A DNA stretch of 40,397 bases from Candidatus Eiseniibacteriota bacterium. Lineage in GTDB: Bacteria > Arandabacterota > Arandabacteria > JAGLYR01. The stretch covers positions 1 to 40,397 of the forward strand of contig JAGLYR010000110.1 of NCBI GenBank assembly GCA_023132135.1, read 5' to 3'. The notes beneath the pieces are model-generated. The model did no database searches. It saw nothing but the letters and a program-made list of their open reading frames with translations, and was not told where the DNA came from. Of this stretch, positions 13,939 through 22,613 are shown in pieces. Made by a program: the position numbers and the translations under genes. Numbering within the stretch: position 1 is the first letter of the stretch; every line of letters begins with the position of its first letter.

Positions 13939-15996
13939 TCAGGATTCCGTTTTCTTCTTCAGATTCTCCAGCCTCCGGCGCGCTTCCTCCACGTACGGAA
14001 TTCCCGGATCCGCATTCTCCCAAAGGCGCGCTGCTTCTTCCAGGCGGGCGATGGCTTCGGGAAAGCGTCTCTCACTCTCCCTTACCCGCGCAATCTCCGC
14101 GTGCACATGGGGATCGTGGGGGAAAAACCGCCGGGCATCGGAGAGAACCGAGTCGGCCGCGGCCCAGCGCTCTTGCTCAAAGTACACCCCCGCCAACCGG
14201 AGGAGATTCTTCCGGTCCGCGGGTTCCAGGGCCCGGACAAAGGAGAACCTCTGGAGAGCATCGTCGTAGTCGCTCCTGGCCCAGGCAATCTCTCCAAGAA
14301 TGGTCATCTCCAGAGCCGCCTGGTCCACACCGGGATGCTCGATCACCGCCGTGGTGCCTACCACCCGGACATGAGCCTCGTTCAGGCGGCCCATTCTCAC
14401 AAGGACTTCGGCCTCGGCCAGCTCCGGGATCCAGGCCAGACTCACTTCCCGGCGAAGAGGCGAAGAGCGGAACTTCTCCAGCGCAAAGGAGAAGTTGCCC
14501 AGATCGGCGATGTGCTTCCCCGCCTCAATCTCCAGCCGCCACGAAAGAACGGGATCCATGGATGCCAGATCCCGCCGGCCTTCCTCCAGCACCTCCAGCC
14601 CCTTCGCCACCATTCCGCGCTCAAAGTACGCGCTGCCCAGCTCGATGTAGATCCTGGCCTTTGTCGTGAGATCGGCAGTCTTGAGTCCCTTCCGGAAATA
14701 CTCCTGGGCACCCTTCAGATCTCCCAGGCGGAACCGGACCAGGCCCAATCCCTCCAGCGCCCGCGGGTGCCCGGGGTCAATACCCGCAGCCCTGCGAAGC
14801 TCCAATTCGGCCGCTGCGTACTGCGCCTCCAGCGTGAGAATCTGCCCCAGAATGATCCGGGTATCCGCATTCCTCGGGAATCGCTTCACCCGCTCCCTGC
14901 AAAGAATCAGAGCCTGGTCCTTGTGCCCGGCCTCCCGGCAGAGGCTGATCATAGACTCGAAGAGCCGTTGGCGCGATGGCTGCAGATCCACGGCGCGCAG
15001 GAAGTGCTCCGCGGCGGCGTCCTGCTCCCCCAAGGCTACGAGAACGCGGGCGCCTGTTTCTTGCGCGAAGGGCTCCGTGGGATAGAGACCCGTGAGAAGA
15101 GTGACGGCTCTGCGGGCCCGATCCCGATCGCGGCGGCGGTTGTACGCAGCATCCGCCGCGAGCCGCAGGGACTCCGGCAGACGCCTGGCGTGACGAAAGG
15201 CCAGACACAGGGCTTCCTCCCGGGCCGCCTCCGTCAGGATTCCCCGGCCGGCCCAGTAGAGGGTCAAACCAGCCAGGGCAAACGTGGAGTCCAGATCTAC
15301 CGCCCGGTCAAGATACGCGATGGCTTCCGGGAACTCGCTCGCGCGCGAGTACCGCCACCACCCCTCGGACAGGTACTGCATCGCTTCCGCAGAACGCGTT
15401 GCGATCTCGGCCACGGGGCGATCCACAGTCTCCCCCGGCCAGCACTTCCCGGGGACGATGGTCCTGAGCCATTTGGAGACACTGTCCGCCCCGGCAAAGA
15501 AGCTCTGCCAGTTCGTCCCGAGAGTTCCCAGCTTCTCTCGGGACCGCGTCTCGTACAGGTTCATCCGCAGGTCGATCCCCTTCCCATCGGACGAGAAGAT
15601 CCCCGTGGTGTGGTAGTCGGCTTCCAAAGCCGCCGCTACCCGTCGGGCTTCGATGACGCCGAGAGACTTCCGGTGGTCAAACCCCATTTCCCTGATCTTC
15701 GCCTCGACGACCGAGGGATCCACGTATTCGAGACAGGGATCCTGTTGAAGATCGATCCAGAGCAGCAGAGGGAAACCGTAGGCCAGCCAGATGCCTTCCC
15801 GGAACCCCCATTGACCTTTCAGCGGGAAGCTGACGATGCGCGAACGCTGTTCCTCCGATGGAGCGGTCCGGCGCCGTTCGATCCCGGCCTCGTCGGTGTA
15901 GGTAACGGTGTAGTGAGTCTCTGTTGCCGGCTTCGGCTCTTTTGAGCAGGAAGCAAGAAGGCAGACCAGTAGACATGTCGAGAGCATGTATCGCAT
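13939..15996 (-). CDS. TPR lipoprotein with TolB/FlgO-like N-terminal region
   Basis: 685 residues from ATG 15996, which gives a clean lipoprotein signal (MRYMLSTCLLVCLLASC, lipidated Cys17). An upstream in-frame start would overlap the preceding gene and lacks a signal. Residues ~80-190 contain an alpha/beta region (ADYHTTGIFSSDGKGIDLRMNLYETRS) like those that sense or assemble at the outer membrane in TolB-N or FlgO-type proteins. From ~200 to the end there are about ten tetratricopeptide-type helix pairs, such as AIAYLDRAVDLDSTFALA and AELELRRAAGIDPGHPRALEGLG. Only one base separates its start from the stop of the POT transporter gene (TGAGATG), so translation is coupled. Function unknown; a scaffold in the periplasm is likely. 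Confidence 0.75.
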   Translation of the reverse strand: MRYMLSTCLLVCLLASCSKEPKPATETHYTVTYTDEAGIERRRTAPSEEQRSRIVSFPLKGQWGFREGIWLAYGFPLLLWIDLQQDPCLEYVDPSVVEAKIREMGFDHRKSLGVIEARRVAAALEADYHTTGIFSSDGKGIDLRMNLYETRSREKLGTLGTNWQSFFAGADSVSKWLRTIVPGKCWPGETVDRPVAEIATRSAEAMQYLSEGWWRYSRASEFPEAIAYLDRAVDLDSTFALAGLTLYWAGRGILTEAAREEALCLAFRHARRLPESLRLAADAAYNRRRDRDRARRAVTLLTGLYPTEPFAQETGARVLVALGEQDAAAEHFLRAVDLQPSRQRLFESMISLCREAGHKDQALILCRERVKRFPRNADTRIILGQILTLEAQYAAAELELRRAAGIDPGHPRALEGLGLVRFRLGDLKGAQEYFRKGLKTADLTTKARIYIELGSAYFERGMVAKGLEVLEEGRRDLASMDPVLSWRLEIEAGKHIADLGNFSFALEKFRSSPLRREVSLAWIPELAEAEVLVRMGRLNEAHVRVVGTTAVIEHPGVDQAALEMTILGEIAWARSDYDDALQRFSFVRALEPADRKNLLRLAGVYFEQERWAAADSVLSDARRFFPHDPHVHAEIARVRESERRFPEAIARLEEAARLWENADPGIPYVEEARRRLENLKKKTES

Positions 15997-15997
15997 C

Positions 15998-18031
15998 TCA
16001 GACCTCAATCTCCTGCCTCTCTGCCGTGCGCGGCACCGCAAACCGGTCGTAGAGCAGGAAGATCACTCCCGTCACTCCCATGATTGCGCCAAACAGCGCC
16101 CACATGATATCGGGCCTCCCGAGATCTCGAGCAAAGTGGCCGTAGAACTGGCCCGAGATGATGCCCCCGAACAGATTCCCCAGCGCCATGGAGACGAAGT
16201 AGTACCCCATGTAGAGGGCCGTCTTCTCCTTCGGTGCGATTCTCCCAACGTACTCCTGGCTTGTTGGGCTCGCCATCATCTCTCCCACCGCGAAGATCAC
16301 GATTCCGGCCACCACGACCCAGATGGAGCCGCCAGTGGGTCCGATCATAGTCCCGCCCGCCAGCATGGAAAGTCCGATTCCCACCGCCGCCACAAACATC
16401 CCCACGATCATGGTTGTGAAACGGTGGAAGCGGGCCATGAGGAAGGAGACGAGAACCTGGAAGAGGATGATGGCGGCGGCATCGAGGTTGATGATGTACT
16501 CCGGATTGACTTGGCGCCCGTCTTCGATGATGGGTCGCGCCAGCGGAAGATAGGCGGCGAGCAGCATGGTCTGCCGGAGCTGGTCCCGGGAAACATCCAC
16601 ACCGAGATTCCGGACTCTTCGATGCACAGCAGCCAGGGCATCATCCGGAAGCACGGGGCCGTGGGTTTCGATCACATCGCGGATTGCCTGCGAAGCCGCT
16701 CCTCGAATCTCGAGCGACTCCGACTCCTTGACCCAGTTCTGCAATTCCGCGTCAAGAATCCCGGTGTCGACTTCGATCCGGGCATGCGGGATGCTGTGCA
16801 CCAGGTTCGCCAGGCGCTCCGGCGTCACCCGGACCTTGTACCCCAGGATTTTCCGCGCGGCTTGCTCCAGATCCTGTTCCGAAGGGCCGGTTCCTTCCAC
16901 GTGCATGCGGGCCAGAAGATCCAGCTCCCCAACCAGGGGCTCCTCATCTACCGCGGCCAGGAGCCCCACAACCCTTTCCGCTGATTCCTCGGAAAACCCG
17001 AGACCCCGGGTCACGGTACCCGCCAGCCGGATCATGCCTCGCGTGTCCGAGTAGTCCCGGATGTACTCAGGCATTGTGAGGAAAATCTGGTTGAAGCTGG
17101 TCCAGAAGCCGGACATGATGAGCAGGTAGAGTGCGAACCGCCAGTTGCTGCAACGCATGGGCTGGAGCAACCCGCCCCGGGGTTTCCTGTCCTCCCTCGT
17201 TTTCCTTCCTCTCAAGGCCGCATCGTAACCAAAGTTGAGGGCGAGCCAGATGACGATGACTACGGCGCACCGCCCCCAGGACAACCACTCCATGCCCTGA
17301 TTCGCAATCATGAGAGCAATGAGCACCACGAACACGGCCAGCACGAAGCGAAGGTTGCCGAGGACCTCCACGGTGTCGTCCATGACCTTCCTGAAGGTCC
17401 GCCCCCGGCCCGATGCCGCCTCCGTGGTGGGCTCCCTGTAGAGGGTGAGAACCAGGATCAGATTGACCGCCGCCCATATGGATGACCCGATGAACACGTA
17501 CTTCCAGTCCCAGCCCCGGACAATCCCGGCGATGATGGGTCCGAGGAACCCGCCGATGTTGACCATCATGTAGAAAACGCCGAAGCCCATGCTGGAGTTG
17601 GTCTTATCGGTCACCCGGGCAACGGTGCCGACCACCACAGGCTTGAAGATGGCGGCTCCGACCGCCACGAACAGAAAGGCCATCAGGAATCCCCCGAAAC
17701 TGTGGAACTGTCCGAGGGAGTAGTAGGCGACGATCATGACGCTGAAGGCCACGATGAAGGTCCGCTTGTAGCCGTAGCGGTCGGCCAGGGCGCCCGTGAT
17801 CACGGGCATGAGGTAGAGGAAAAACGGCACGATGGCCTGGATCTGGCCCCGCTGCTCGGAGCTGAAGCCCAGGCCGCCGGTCTCCACAGCACCGGTGATG
17901 TAGAGGGACGACACGGCGAAGAAGCCATACCAGGCCATCCGCTCGAAAATTTCCATCGTATTGGCCACCCAGAAGGTACTCGGGTAGCTACGAATTGTGT
18001 CCCAGAAACCCCGCTTTGCCTGGTCCGCCAA
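15998..18031 (-). CDS. POT/PTR family peptide transporter with large periplasmic insertion
   Basis: 677 residues. The start is set at TTG 18031 because AGGAG lies seven bases upstream; another TTG at 18073 has no such site. It is a proton-coupled oligopeptide transporter: ExxER appears as EIFERMAWYG in helix 1, then GALADRYGYKRT, GAAIFKPVV and GFGVFYMMVNIGGFLGP. Twelve core helices plus the bacterial HA/HB pair are visible. Between helix 7 (FWTSFNQIFLTMPEYIRDY) and helix 8 (NLDAAAIILFQVLVSFL) lie about 180 extra, mostly helical, charged residues, which topology places in the periplasm. Typical bacterial POTs are ~500 residues. It is coupled to the downstream TPR lipoprotein. Confidence 0.88.
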   Translation of the reverse strand: MADQAKRGFWDTIRSYPSTFWVANTMEIFERMAWYGFFAVSSLYITGAVETGGLGFSSEQRGQIQAIVPFFLYLMPVITGALADRYGYKRTFIVAFSVMIVAYYSLGQFHSFGGFLMAFLFVAVGAAIFKPVVVGTVARVTDKTNSSMGFGVFYMMVNIGGFLGPIIAGIVRGWDWKYVFIGSSIWAAVNLILVLTLYREPTTEAASGRGRTFRKVMDDTVEVLGNLRFVLAVFVVLIALMIANQGMEWLSWGRCAVVIVIWLALNFGYDAALRGRKTREDRKPRGGLLQPMRCSNWRFALYLLIMSGFWTSFNQIFLTMPEYIRDYSDTRGMIRLAGTVTRGLGFSEESAERVVGLLAAVDEEPLVGELDLLARMHVEGTGPSEQDLEQAARKILGYKVRVTPERLANLVHSIPHARIEVDTGILDAELQNWVKESESLEIRGAASQAIRDVIETHGPVLPDDALAAVHRRVRNLGVDVSRDQLRQTMLLAAYLPLARPIIEDGRQVNPEYIINLDAAAIILFQVLVSFLMARFHRFTTMIVGMFVAAVGIGLSMLAGGTMIGPTGGSIWVVVAGIVIFAVGEMMASPTSQEYVGRIAPKEKTALYMGYYFVSMALGNLFGGIISGQFYGHFARDLGRPDIMWALFGAIMGVTGVIFLLYDRFAVPRTAERQEIEV

Positions 18032-18219
18032 GGGTCGTCTCCTGTTGGTTAGGGAAGGAATGCCACGCGGCAAGGCCCGTCAGACTGACTCGGCGGGCCC
18101 GGTTTGTGGATTCTACCTGTCGGACGGGATGATGTCAAGACGGGCCAGAACCGGCGAGTACGGGAGGGCAAGAGAGAGCAGTCTGTCTTCTGCGAAATCG
18201 GAGCGTAGAGCGATGCGGC

Positions 18220-18657
18220 TCATCCCGAATCCGGGAGTGTGAACCGGAACGGGATAGAGATCCTTACCGATAGAGGTTTCTTCTTCCTTGGAACCACGAT
18301 TGCAAACCGGCACTTATGGGCTGCGTCGAGCGCAGCCCTGTTGAAGATCTCGTTGGTTGAACGCGCAATCCGCGCCTCGATCACGCGCCCTTCTTGATCA
18401 ACCTTGGCCAGAACATCCACCGAACCTTCGAGTCCCAATCTGCGGGCTTCCTCCGGATACTCTGGCTGGACAATCAGATTTGGCTCCCAAGAAGAGGATC
18501 CACCCTGAGGAGGAGAGTTGGATCCCGGTGGGGCCGCGTCTTGATGCCCGTGCGAGCAGGAGGACAGGCTGCCGACAACAACCTGCCATATGAGCATGTA
18601 CAGCAGTATCTCCTGCCCGGCGGGGATCCGGGCGCATTTCCGGCACTGCCATATCAT
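18220..18657 (-). CDS. Lipoprotein with TonB C-terminal domain
   Basis: 145 residues. After a basic N-terminus and a hydrophobic stretch comes SLSSC (Cys34), a likely lipobox, then a short Gly/Ser/Pro linker. From ~65 on is a TonB C-terminal domain: YPEEARRLGLEGSVDVLAKV, then DQEGRVIEARIARSTNEIFN and RISIPFRF. A true TonB has an N-terminal transmembrane anchor and a long Pro-rich spacer to reach the outer membrane; both are missing, so this is not a standard energy transducer. It may bind TonB-box peptides or another periplasmic partner. GGAGG lies 12 bases upstream; an inner ATG at 18597 with its own AGGAG is an alternative that would give a shorter signal. Confidence 0.7.
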   Translation of the reverse strand: MIWQCRKCARIPAGQEILLYMLIWQVVVGSLSSCSHGHQDAAPPGSNSPPQGGSSSWEPNLIVQPEYPEEARRLGLEGSVDVLAKVDQEGRVIEARIARSTNEIFNRAALDAAHKCRFAIVVPRKKKPLSVRISIPFRFTLPDSG

Positions 18658-18767
18658 CCTGTGTCACCACCTCCCTCTGGAATGTACACCGACTGCAGTT
18701 GATGTCAAGGTCTTGCAGGGACAGCGAGGCGTGCTGGCGTTTCTCAGCAACCGTACACAGAAACTAC

Positions 18768-18807
18768 TTGACAGAGACCGAGATTAGGGCTAATGTTATT
18801 AGCCGTA
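18768..18807 (+). promoter_or_regulatory. abiE promoter-operator module 1
   Basis: TTGACA at 18768-18773, a 17-base spacer, and TAATGT at 18791-18796 form a sigma70-type promoter. The perfect inverted repeat GGCTAAT-GTT-ATTAGCC (18788-18804) covers the -10. The whole module is repeated 99 bases downstream. Confidence 0.7.
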
Positions 18808-18866
18808 TTGTTGCGATGGATCAAATAACCACTGCGACAATAGGAGCATATCGAGAACTGCGAGGT

Positions 18867-18906
18867 TTGACAATACGCGGATATAGGGCTAATGTCATTG
18901 GCCCTA
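18867..18906 (+). promoter_or_regulatory. abiE promoter-operator module 2
   Basis: TTGACA (18867-18872), 17 bases, then TAATGT (18890-18895), identical in both hexamers and spacing to module 1. The operator is TAGGGCTAAT-GTC-ATTGGCCCTA (18884-18906), 10-base arms with one mismatch, again over the -10. It ends 30 bases before the antitoxin start. AbiEi-type antitoxins are known to repress their own promoter through paired inverted repeats, so AbiEi is the likely ligand. Confidence 0.75.
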
Positions 18907-18936
18907 TCATTGCCATTCGTCAAACGGAGCCGCCGC

Positions 18937-19743
18937 ATGAAACTCAACGATTTCTTCGCCACGCACCCGGTCTTCACAACGAATGAGCTCAAGAAGTTCC
19001 TCGCCGCGCGCGGTTCGCACAATTCTTGGACTCGCAAGGCACTCCTCGCTTATCATCTCAAGCAGGGCCGGGTCCGGCGGGTGCGGCGAGGTCTCTACTG
19101 CACGGTGCCTCCCGGTGCCAGTCCTGTGGATTGTCCGGTCGACGCCTTTGTTTTGGCGGCAAAAAGCACCGACGACGCGGTGCTTGCCTACCACACTGCT
19201 CTCGAGCTGCACGGCCGGGCCTATTCGGTCCACCACAGACTCCTCTACCTTACCGCCAAGAGGTTGCCTCCGTGGAGCTTCCGCTCTCTTCGATTCCGAT
19301 CTGTGTTGTTTCCCAAGGTACTCCGAGACAAGAATCAGGAGGAATTCGGTGTCGACGTGGTCTGGCGGGAGAACGTTGATATAAGAGTCACCAGCCTTGA
19401 ACGCACTCTGGTAGACGTCTTGGACAGACTCGATCTCGGAGGCGGTTTGACCGAGGCCTGGCAGTCACTGGAATCCGTCGAGTTCTTTGATCTGGAAAAG
19501 GTCGTCGAGTACACGCTGCTCCTGGAAAACGGTACCACCGCGGCAAGAGTCGGGTTTTTCCTGGATCAGCATCGAGAAACACTAATGGTGGAAGACCATC
19601 ATCTCGTTCCCCTTCGCGAACATCTACCCAAGACTCCGCACTACTTGCTGCGAGACCACCGAGGAACTGCCCGTCTCGTGGATGAATGGAACCTGCTCGT
19701 CCCGCTTCAGGTCCTTGATCGATCCTGGGAGGAGCAGCGATGA
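18937..19743 (+). CDS. AbiEi-type antitoxin
   Basis: 268 residues from ATG 18937, chosen for ACGGAG upstream and because it follows the operator; the longer frame would start inside the operator. The N-terminal part (KLNDFFATHPVFTTNELKKF to RVRRVRRGLYC) is the winged-helix domain of AbiEi antitoxins, with the familiar basic RRGLY turn. The C-terminal domain includes VTSLERTLVDVLDRLDLGGG, a conserved AbiEi signature. In type IV AbiE systems this protein represses the operon and counteracts the nucleotidyltransferase AbiEii without binding it. The stop overlaps the toxin start (ATGA). It appears intact. Confidence 0.87.
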   Translation: MKLNDFFATHPVFTTNELKKFLAARGSHNSWTRKALLAYHLKQGRVRRVRRGLYCTVPPGASPVDCPVDAFVLAAKSTDDAVLAYHTALELHGRAYSVHHRLLYLTAKRLPPWSFRSLRFRSVLFPKVLRDKNQEEFGVDVVWRENVDIRVTSLERTLVDVLDRLDLGGGLTEAWQSLESVEFFDLEKVVEYTLLLENGTTAARVGFFLDQHRETLMVEDHHLVPLREHLPKTPHYLLRDHRGTARLVDEWNLLVPLQVLDRSWEEQR

Positions 19744-20327
19744 GAGTCCCAAGAGATAAACTGATTGAGGAAGCCCGGAAGACAGGATTTCGCGCGGAGA
19801 TTCTCGAGAAGGTTGTCCATCTGCTCCCTCTCCTTGCAGGCTTGCACGCGCATCCCTTCCTCAGGGATCGACTCGCACTCAAGGGCGGCACGGCCCTGAA
19901 CCTGTTCGTCTTCGACTGTCCCCGTCTATCCGTTGATATCGACCTGAACTATGTCGGGTCAATCGATCTCGAGGACATGCTTGTCGAGCGCCCCAGAGTT
20001 GAGGAAGCCGTTAGAGCTGTGTGCTCCCGTGAAGGTCTTGCGACCGCTCGCGTCCCGACGGGTCACGCCGGGGGCAAGTGGAGGCTTCGCTACTTAAGTG
20101 CATTCGGCGGAGGAGGCAACCTGGAAGTGGATCTCAATTTCATGTTTCGCGTGCCGCTCTGGCCAGTCACGACAGAAGACTCGCGTACAATCGGATCCTT
20201 CAAGGCAACTGCAATACCCATTGTTGACATCCACGAACTGGCGGCCGGCAAGCTGGCCGACCGTATCCGCCGCCACCCTGGGCTCCAGTGGAAGGCACAG
20301 AACGTCCGGGCGCACAGAAAGAAGTAG
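19740..20327 (+). pseudogene. AbiEii-type nucleotidyltransferase toxin, C-terminally truncated
   Basis: 195 residues beginning at an ATGA overlap with the antitoxin, with GGAGGAG upstream. The nucleotidyltransferase core is present: LKGGTALNLF, the DxD pair in RLSVDIDLNY, and a third acidic strand LEVDLNFMF, then DIHELAAGKLADRI. AbiEii proteins are normally about 270-330 residues and continue from that lysine helix into an R-D-L-F/Y-D motif and a helical C-terminal domain. Here the frame turns into RRHPGLQWKAQNVRAHRKK and stops. No continuation is visible in other frames before the next gene at 20440. The toxin is probably inactive or altered; an intact shorter family member is the alternative. 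Confidence 0.7.
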
Positions 20328-20439
20328 AAAGGGTAATCCCCCCTCTAATTTTGATAGCGTCGCGCGCCCCTTTTCCTGTATCCTCCCCGGAAACTCCGAT
20401 CCACTCTGACCGTGAACCTTCCATCCGAAAGGAAGCGGC

Positions 20440-22587
20440 ATGGACGCCAGTGGCAAGAGGACGAAGATCCTTCCCGCTAATGCGTACACGGAACTCAAAC
20501 CCGGCGAAAAGTATGTCCCGGTCGTGCCGGCCGACAAGCTCACCGCCGAGATTACTCCCCGTTCGGTGTTGATGGGCGTGATCGGGGCCGTGATATTCAC
20601 CTTCGCGGCATCCTACATCGGGCTCAAGACCGGAAACGTGATCGAGACAGCCATTCCCATTGCCATCCTGGCCATCTTTTTCGGCCGCCTCCTGGCGCCA
20701 AGGAACACGCTCCTCCAGAACGTGATCGTTCAATCCATCGGCGCCGCTTCCGGGGTGGTCGTCGCCGGGGCGGTCTTCACGATCCCCGCCCTCTACATCA
20801 TCCCCCAGCTCTACCCGGAGATTCAACTCCAGCCCAGTATCCTGCAGATCTTCATTGCCTGCACGGTTGGCGGCTTCCTCGGAATTGTCCTGATCATTCC
20901 GCTACGCCGCTATTTCGTGAGAACGGAACACGGGAAGCTCCCCTTCCCGGAGGCAACGGCGACGACGGAGATTCTTGTGTCCGGCGAAACGGCAACCGGC
21001 ACCGGCGGCGGGAAGATGCTCCTGACTTCCTTCGGGATCGGGATGGTCTTCGACTTCATCGTCGAGATCTTCCACGTCTGGAATCCGACACTGACAGCCC
21101 GGGCGCTTCTGGGCGGTTGGGGCGAGAAACTCTACAGCGGCGCAAGGATAGACATCCGGGCCACAGGATTGGCGACCTACCTTGGGCTGGGTTACATCAT
21201 CGGTGTCCGCTATGCGGCCATCATCGCCGCCGGTTCCGTCCTGGCCAGCATGCTCATGGTTCCACTGGTCTACTACGTGGGCTCCCGACTGAGTGTTCCG
21301 GTCCCTCCCGCCGACATCCTGATACACGACATGAGCCCTGCCGAGATCTTCGGCAACTACGTCCGGCCAATCGGGATCGGTGGAATCGCCATGGCGGGTC
21401 TTCTGGGCGTGATCAAGATGTCGAAGATCATCATCGGCTCCCTCTCTCTGGGATTCAAGGGACTCACGGAGAGCGCGCACGCCGGTAGCGAGAAGCACGA
21501 AAGAACCGACCTCGATATCCTTCCCCGCAATGTTCTGCTCATCCAGATCGCTGTCCTGATCCTGATGTTCCTCGCCTTCTTCTGGGTCAGCGGCAGCCTG
21601 AAAATCGCGCTGGTCGGAGTTGCCGTCACGGCCGTCCTGGGGTTCCTGTTCACACCCGTGGCCGCCAGGGCCATCGCCATCGTAGGGGTGAACCCGGTTT
21701 CCGGGATGACTCTCATCACGCTCATCATCGCCTGCGCGATTCTCGCCGCAATACGCGGACCGGGCGAGGATGTAGCCGTCTACATGTTCACCGCTCTCAT
21801 TGTCGGTTGCGCCATCTGTACCGCGCTGTCCACCTCCGGCGCCTTCATCTCCGATCTCAAGATCGGATACTGGCTGGGCTCCACACCGCGCAAGCAGGAG
21901 GTCTGGAAATTCCTGGGCGTCGTGGTTGCCGCGCTGTGCGTGGGTGTGGCCATCTGGCTTCTGGAGAGCGGCTACGGCTTCATCAAGAACGGGCAACCCA
22001 ACCCGGACTTGATGGCCCCGCAGGGGAACCTGATGGCGGCCGTCGTTTACAGCTCCCTCGACCCCAACGCCATCACGCCGTGGCTCCTCTACGGGCTCGG
22101 GGCATGCATGGTCATCCTGCTGGAGATGGTCAAGGTCCCGGCGCTGGCCTTTTCGCTGGGTGTATACCTGCCAATGTCAATCAACCTTCCCATCCTCTTT
22201 GGGGGAATCGCCGGCTGGTTCATCCAGCGCCGCGCCAAGGATGATCGCCGCAAGACAGCCCGGCGCGATCAGACCATCCTGGTTGCCTCCGGTCTCATGG
22301 CCGGCGCCGCGATCGCCGGGATTCTGAGCGCAACCTTCAAGGTGCTGGACAACACGTACTGGAGTCACGCCTTCGACCGCCTTGTGAACATCTCCCAGTA
22401 TCCGAGGGTGATGGCGGTGGACGGCTCACTTCAAGCCGCACCATGGTTCGGATCGCGGGGTGTGTGGTTCGGGGCCCTCGCGTTCATAGCGTTGATTGTG
22501 ACCTGCCACCTGCTGGCCAAGAGGGGCGCTGACGAACAGATCCGGGCGGAAGACCAGGCCCTGGAAGAGCATCCAGAGATGAAATAG
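20440..22587 (+). CDS. OPT family oligopeptide transporter
   Basis: 715 residues, about 16 hydrophobic helices, typical of prokaryotic OPT carriers. Recognisable blocks are LTAEITPRSVLMGVIGAVIF, ASYIGLKTGNVIETAIPIAI, LPFPEATATTEIL (the conserved PFPEA-type loop), and NLPILFGGIAGWFIQRRA near the C-terminus. It should import oligopeptides or metal-chelate ligands by a proton-coupled mechanism at the inner membrane. AAAGGAAG precedes the ATG. The hydrolase gene starts 26 bases after the stop, so they may share a transcript. It is independent of the upstream AbiE pair, 112 bases away. Confidence 0.9.
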   Translation: MDASGKRTKILPANAYTELKPGEKYVPVVPADKLTAEITPRSVLMGVIGAVIFTFAASYIGLKTGNVIETAIPIAILAIFFGRLLAPRNTLLQNVIVQSIGAASGVVVAGAVFTIPALYIIPQLYPEIQLQPSILQIFIACTVGGFLGIVLIIPLRRYFVRTEHGKLPFPEATATTEILVSGETATGTGGGKMLLTSFGIGMVFDFIVEIFHVWNPTLTARALLGGWGEKLYSGARIDIRATGLATYLGLGYIIGVRYAAIIAAGSVLASMLMVPLVYYVGSRLSVPVPPADILIHDMSPAEIFGNYVRPIGIGGIAMAGLLGVIKMSKIIIGSLSLGFKGLTESAHAGSEKHERTDLDILPRNVLLIQIAVLILMFLAFFWVSGSLKIALVGVAVTAVLGFLFTPVAARAIAIVGVNPVSGMTLITLIIACAILAAIRGPGEDVAVYMFTALIVGCAICTALSTSGAFISDLKIGYWLGSTPRKQEVWKFLGVVVAALCVGVAIWLLESGYGFIKNGQPNPDLMAPQGNLMAAVVYSSLDPNAITPWLLYGLGACMVILLEMVKVPALAFSLGVYLPMSINLPILFGGIAGWFIQRRAKDDRRKTARRDQTILVASGLMAGAAIAGILSATFKVLDNTYWSHAFDRLVNISQYPRVMAVDGSLQAAPWFGSRGVWFGALAFIALIVTCHLLAKRGADEQIRAEDQALEEHPEMK

Positions 22588-22613
22588 ATCGCACAGACAA
22601 GGGGCAACGCCCT

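Noticed and set aside
14101-15945. 614-residue open frame on the plus strand
   Set aside because: It is exactly antisense to the TPR lipoprotein, has the Pro/Arg/Gly-rich look of a high-GC shadow frame, and carries no family motif.
18074-18099. GGCCCG/CGGGCC hairpin as terminator of the TonB-domain gene
   Set aside because: Six pairs with a 14-base loop and no T-run; chance pairing is likely at this GC content.
18113-18313. 66-residue minus-strand frame overlapping the TonB-domain gene
   Set aside because: Its tail looks protein-like, but it overlaps the better supported gene in another phase and has no ribosome-binding site or family.
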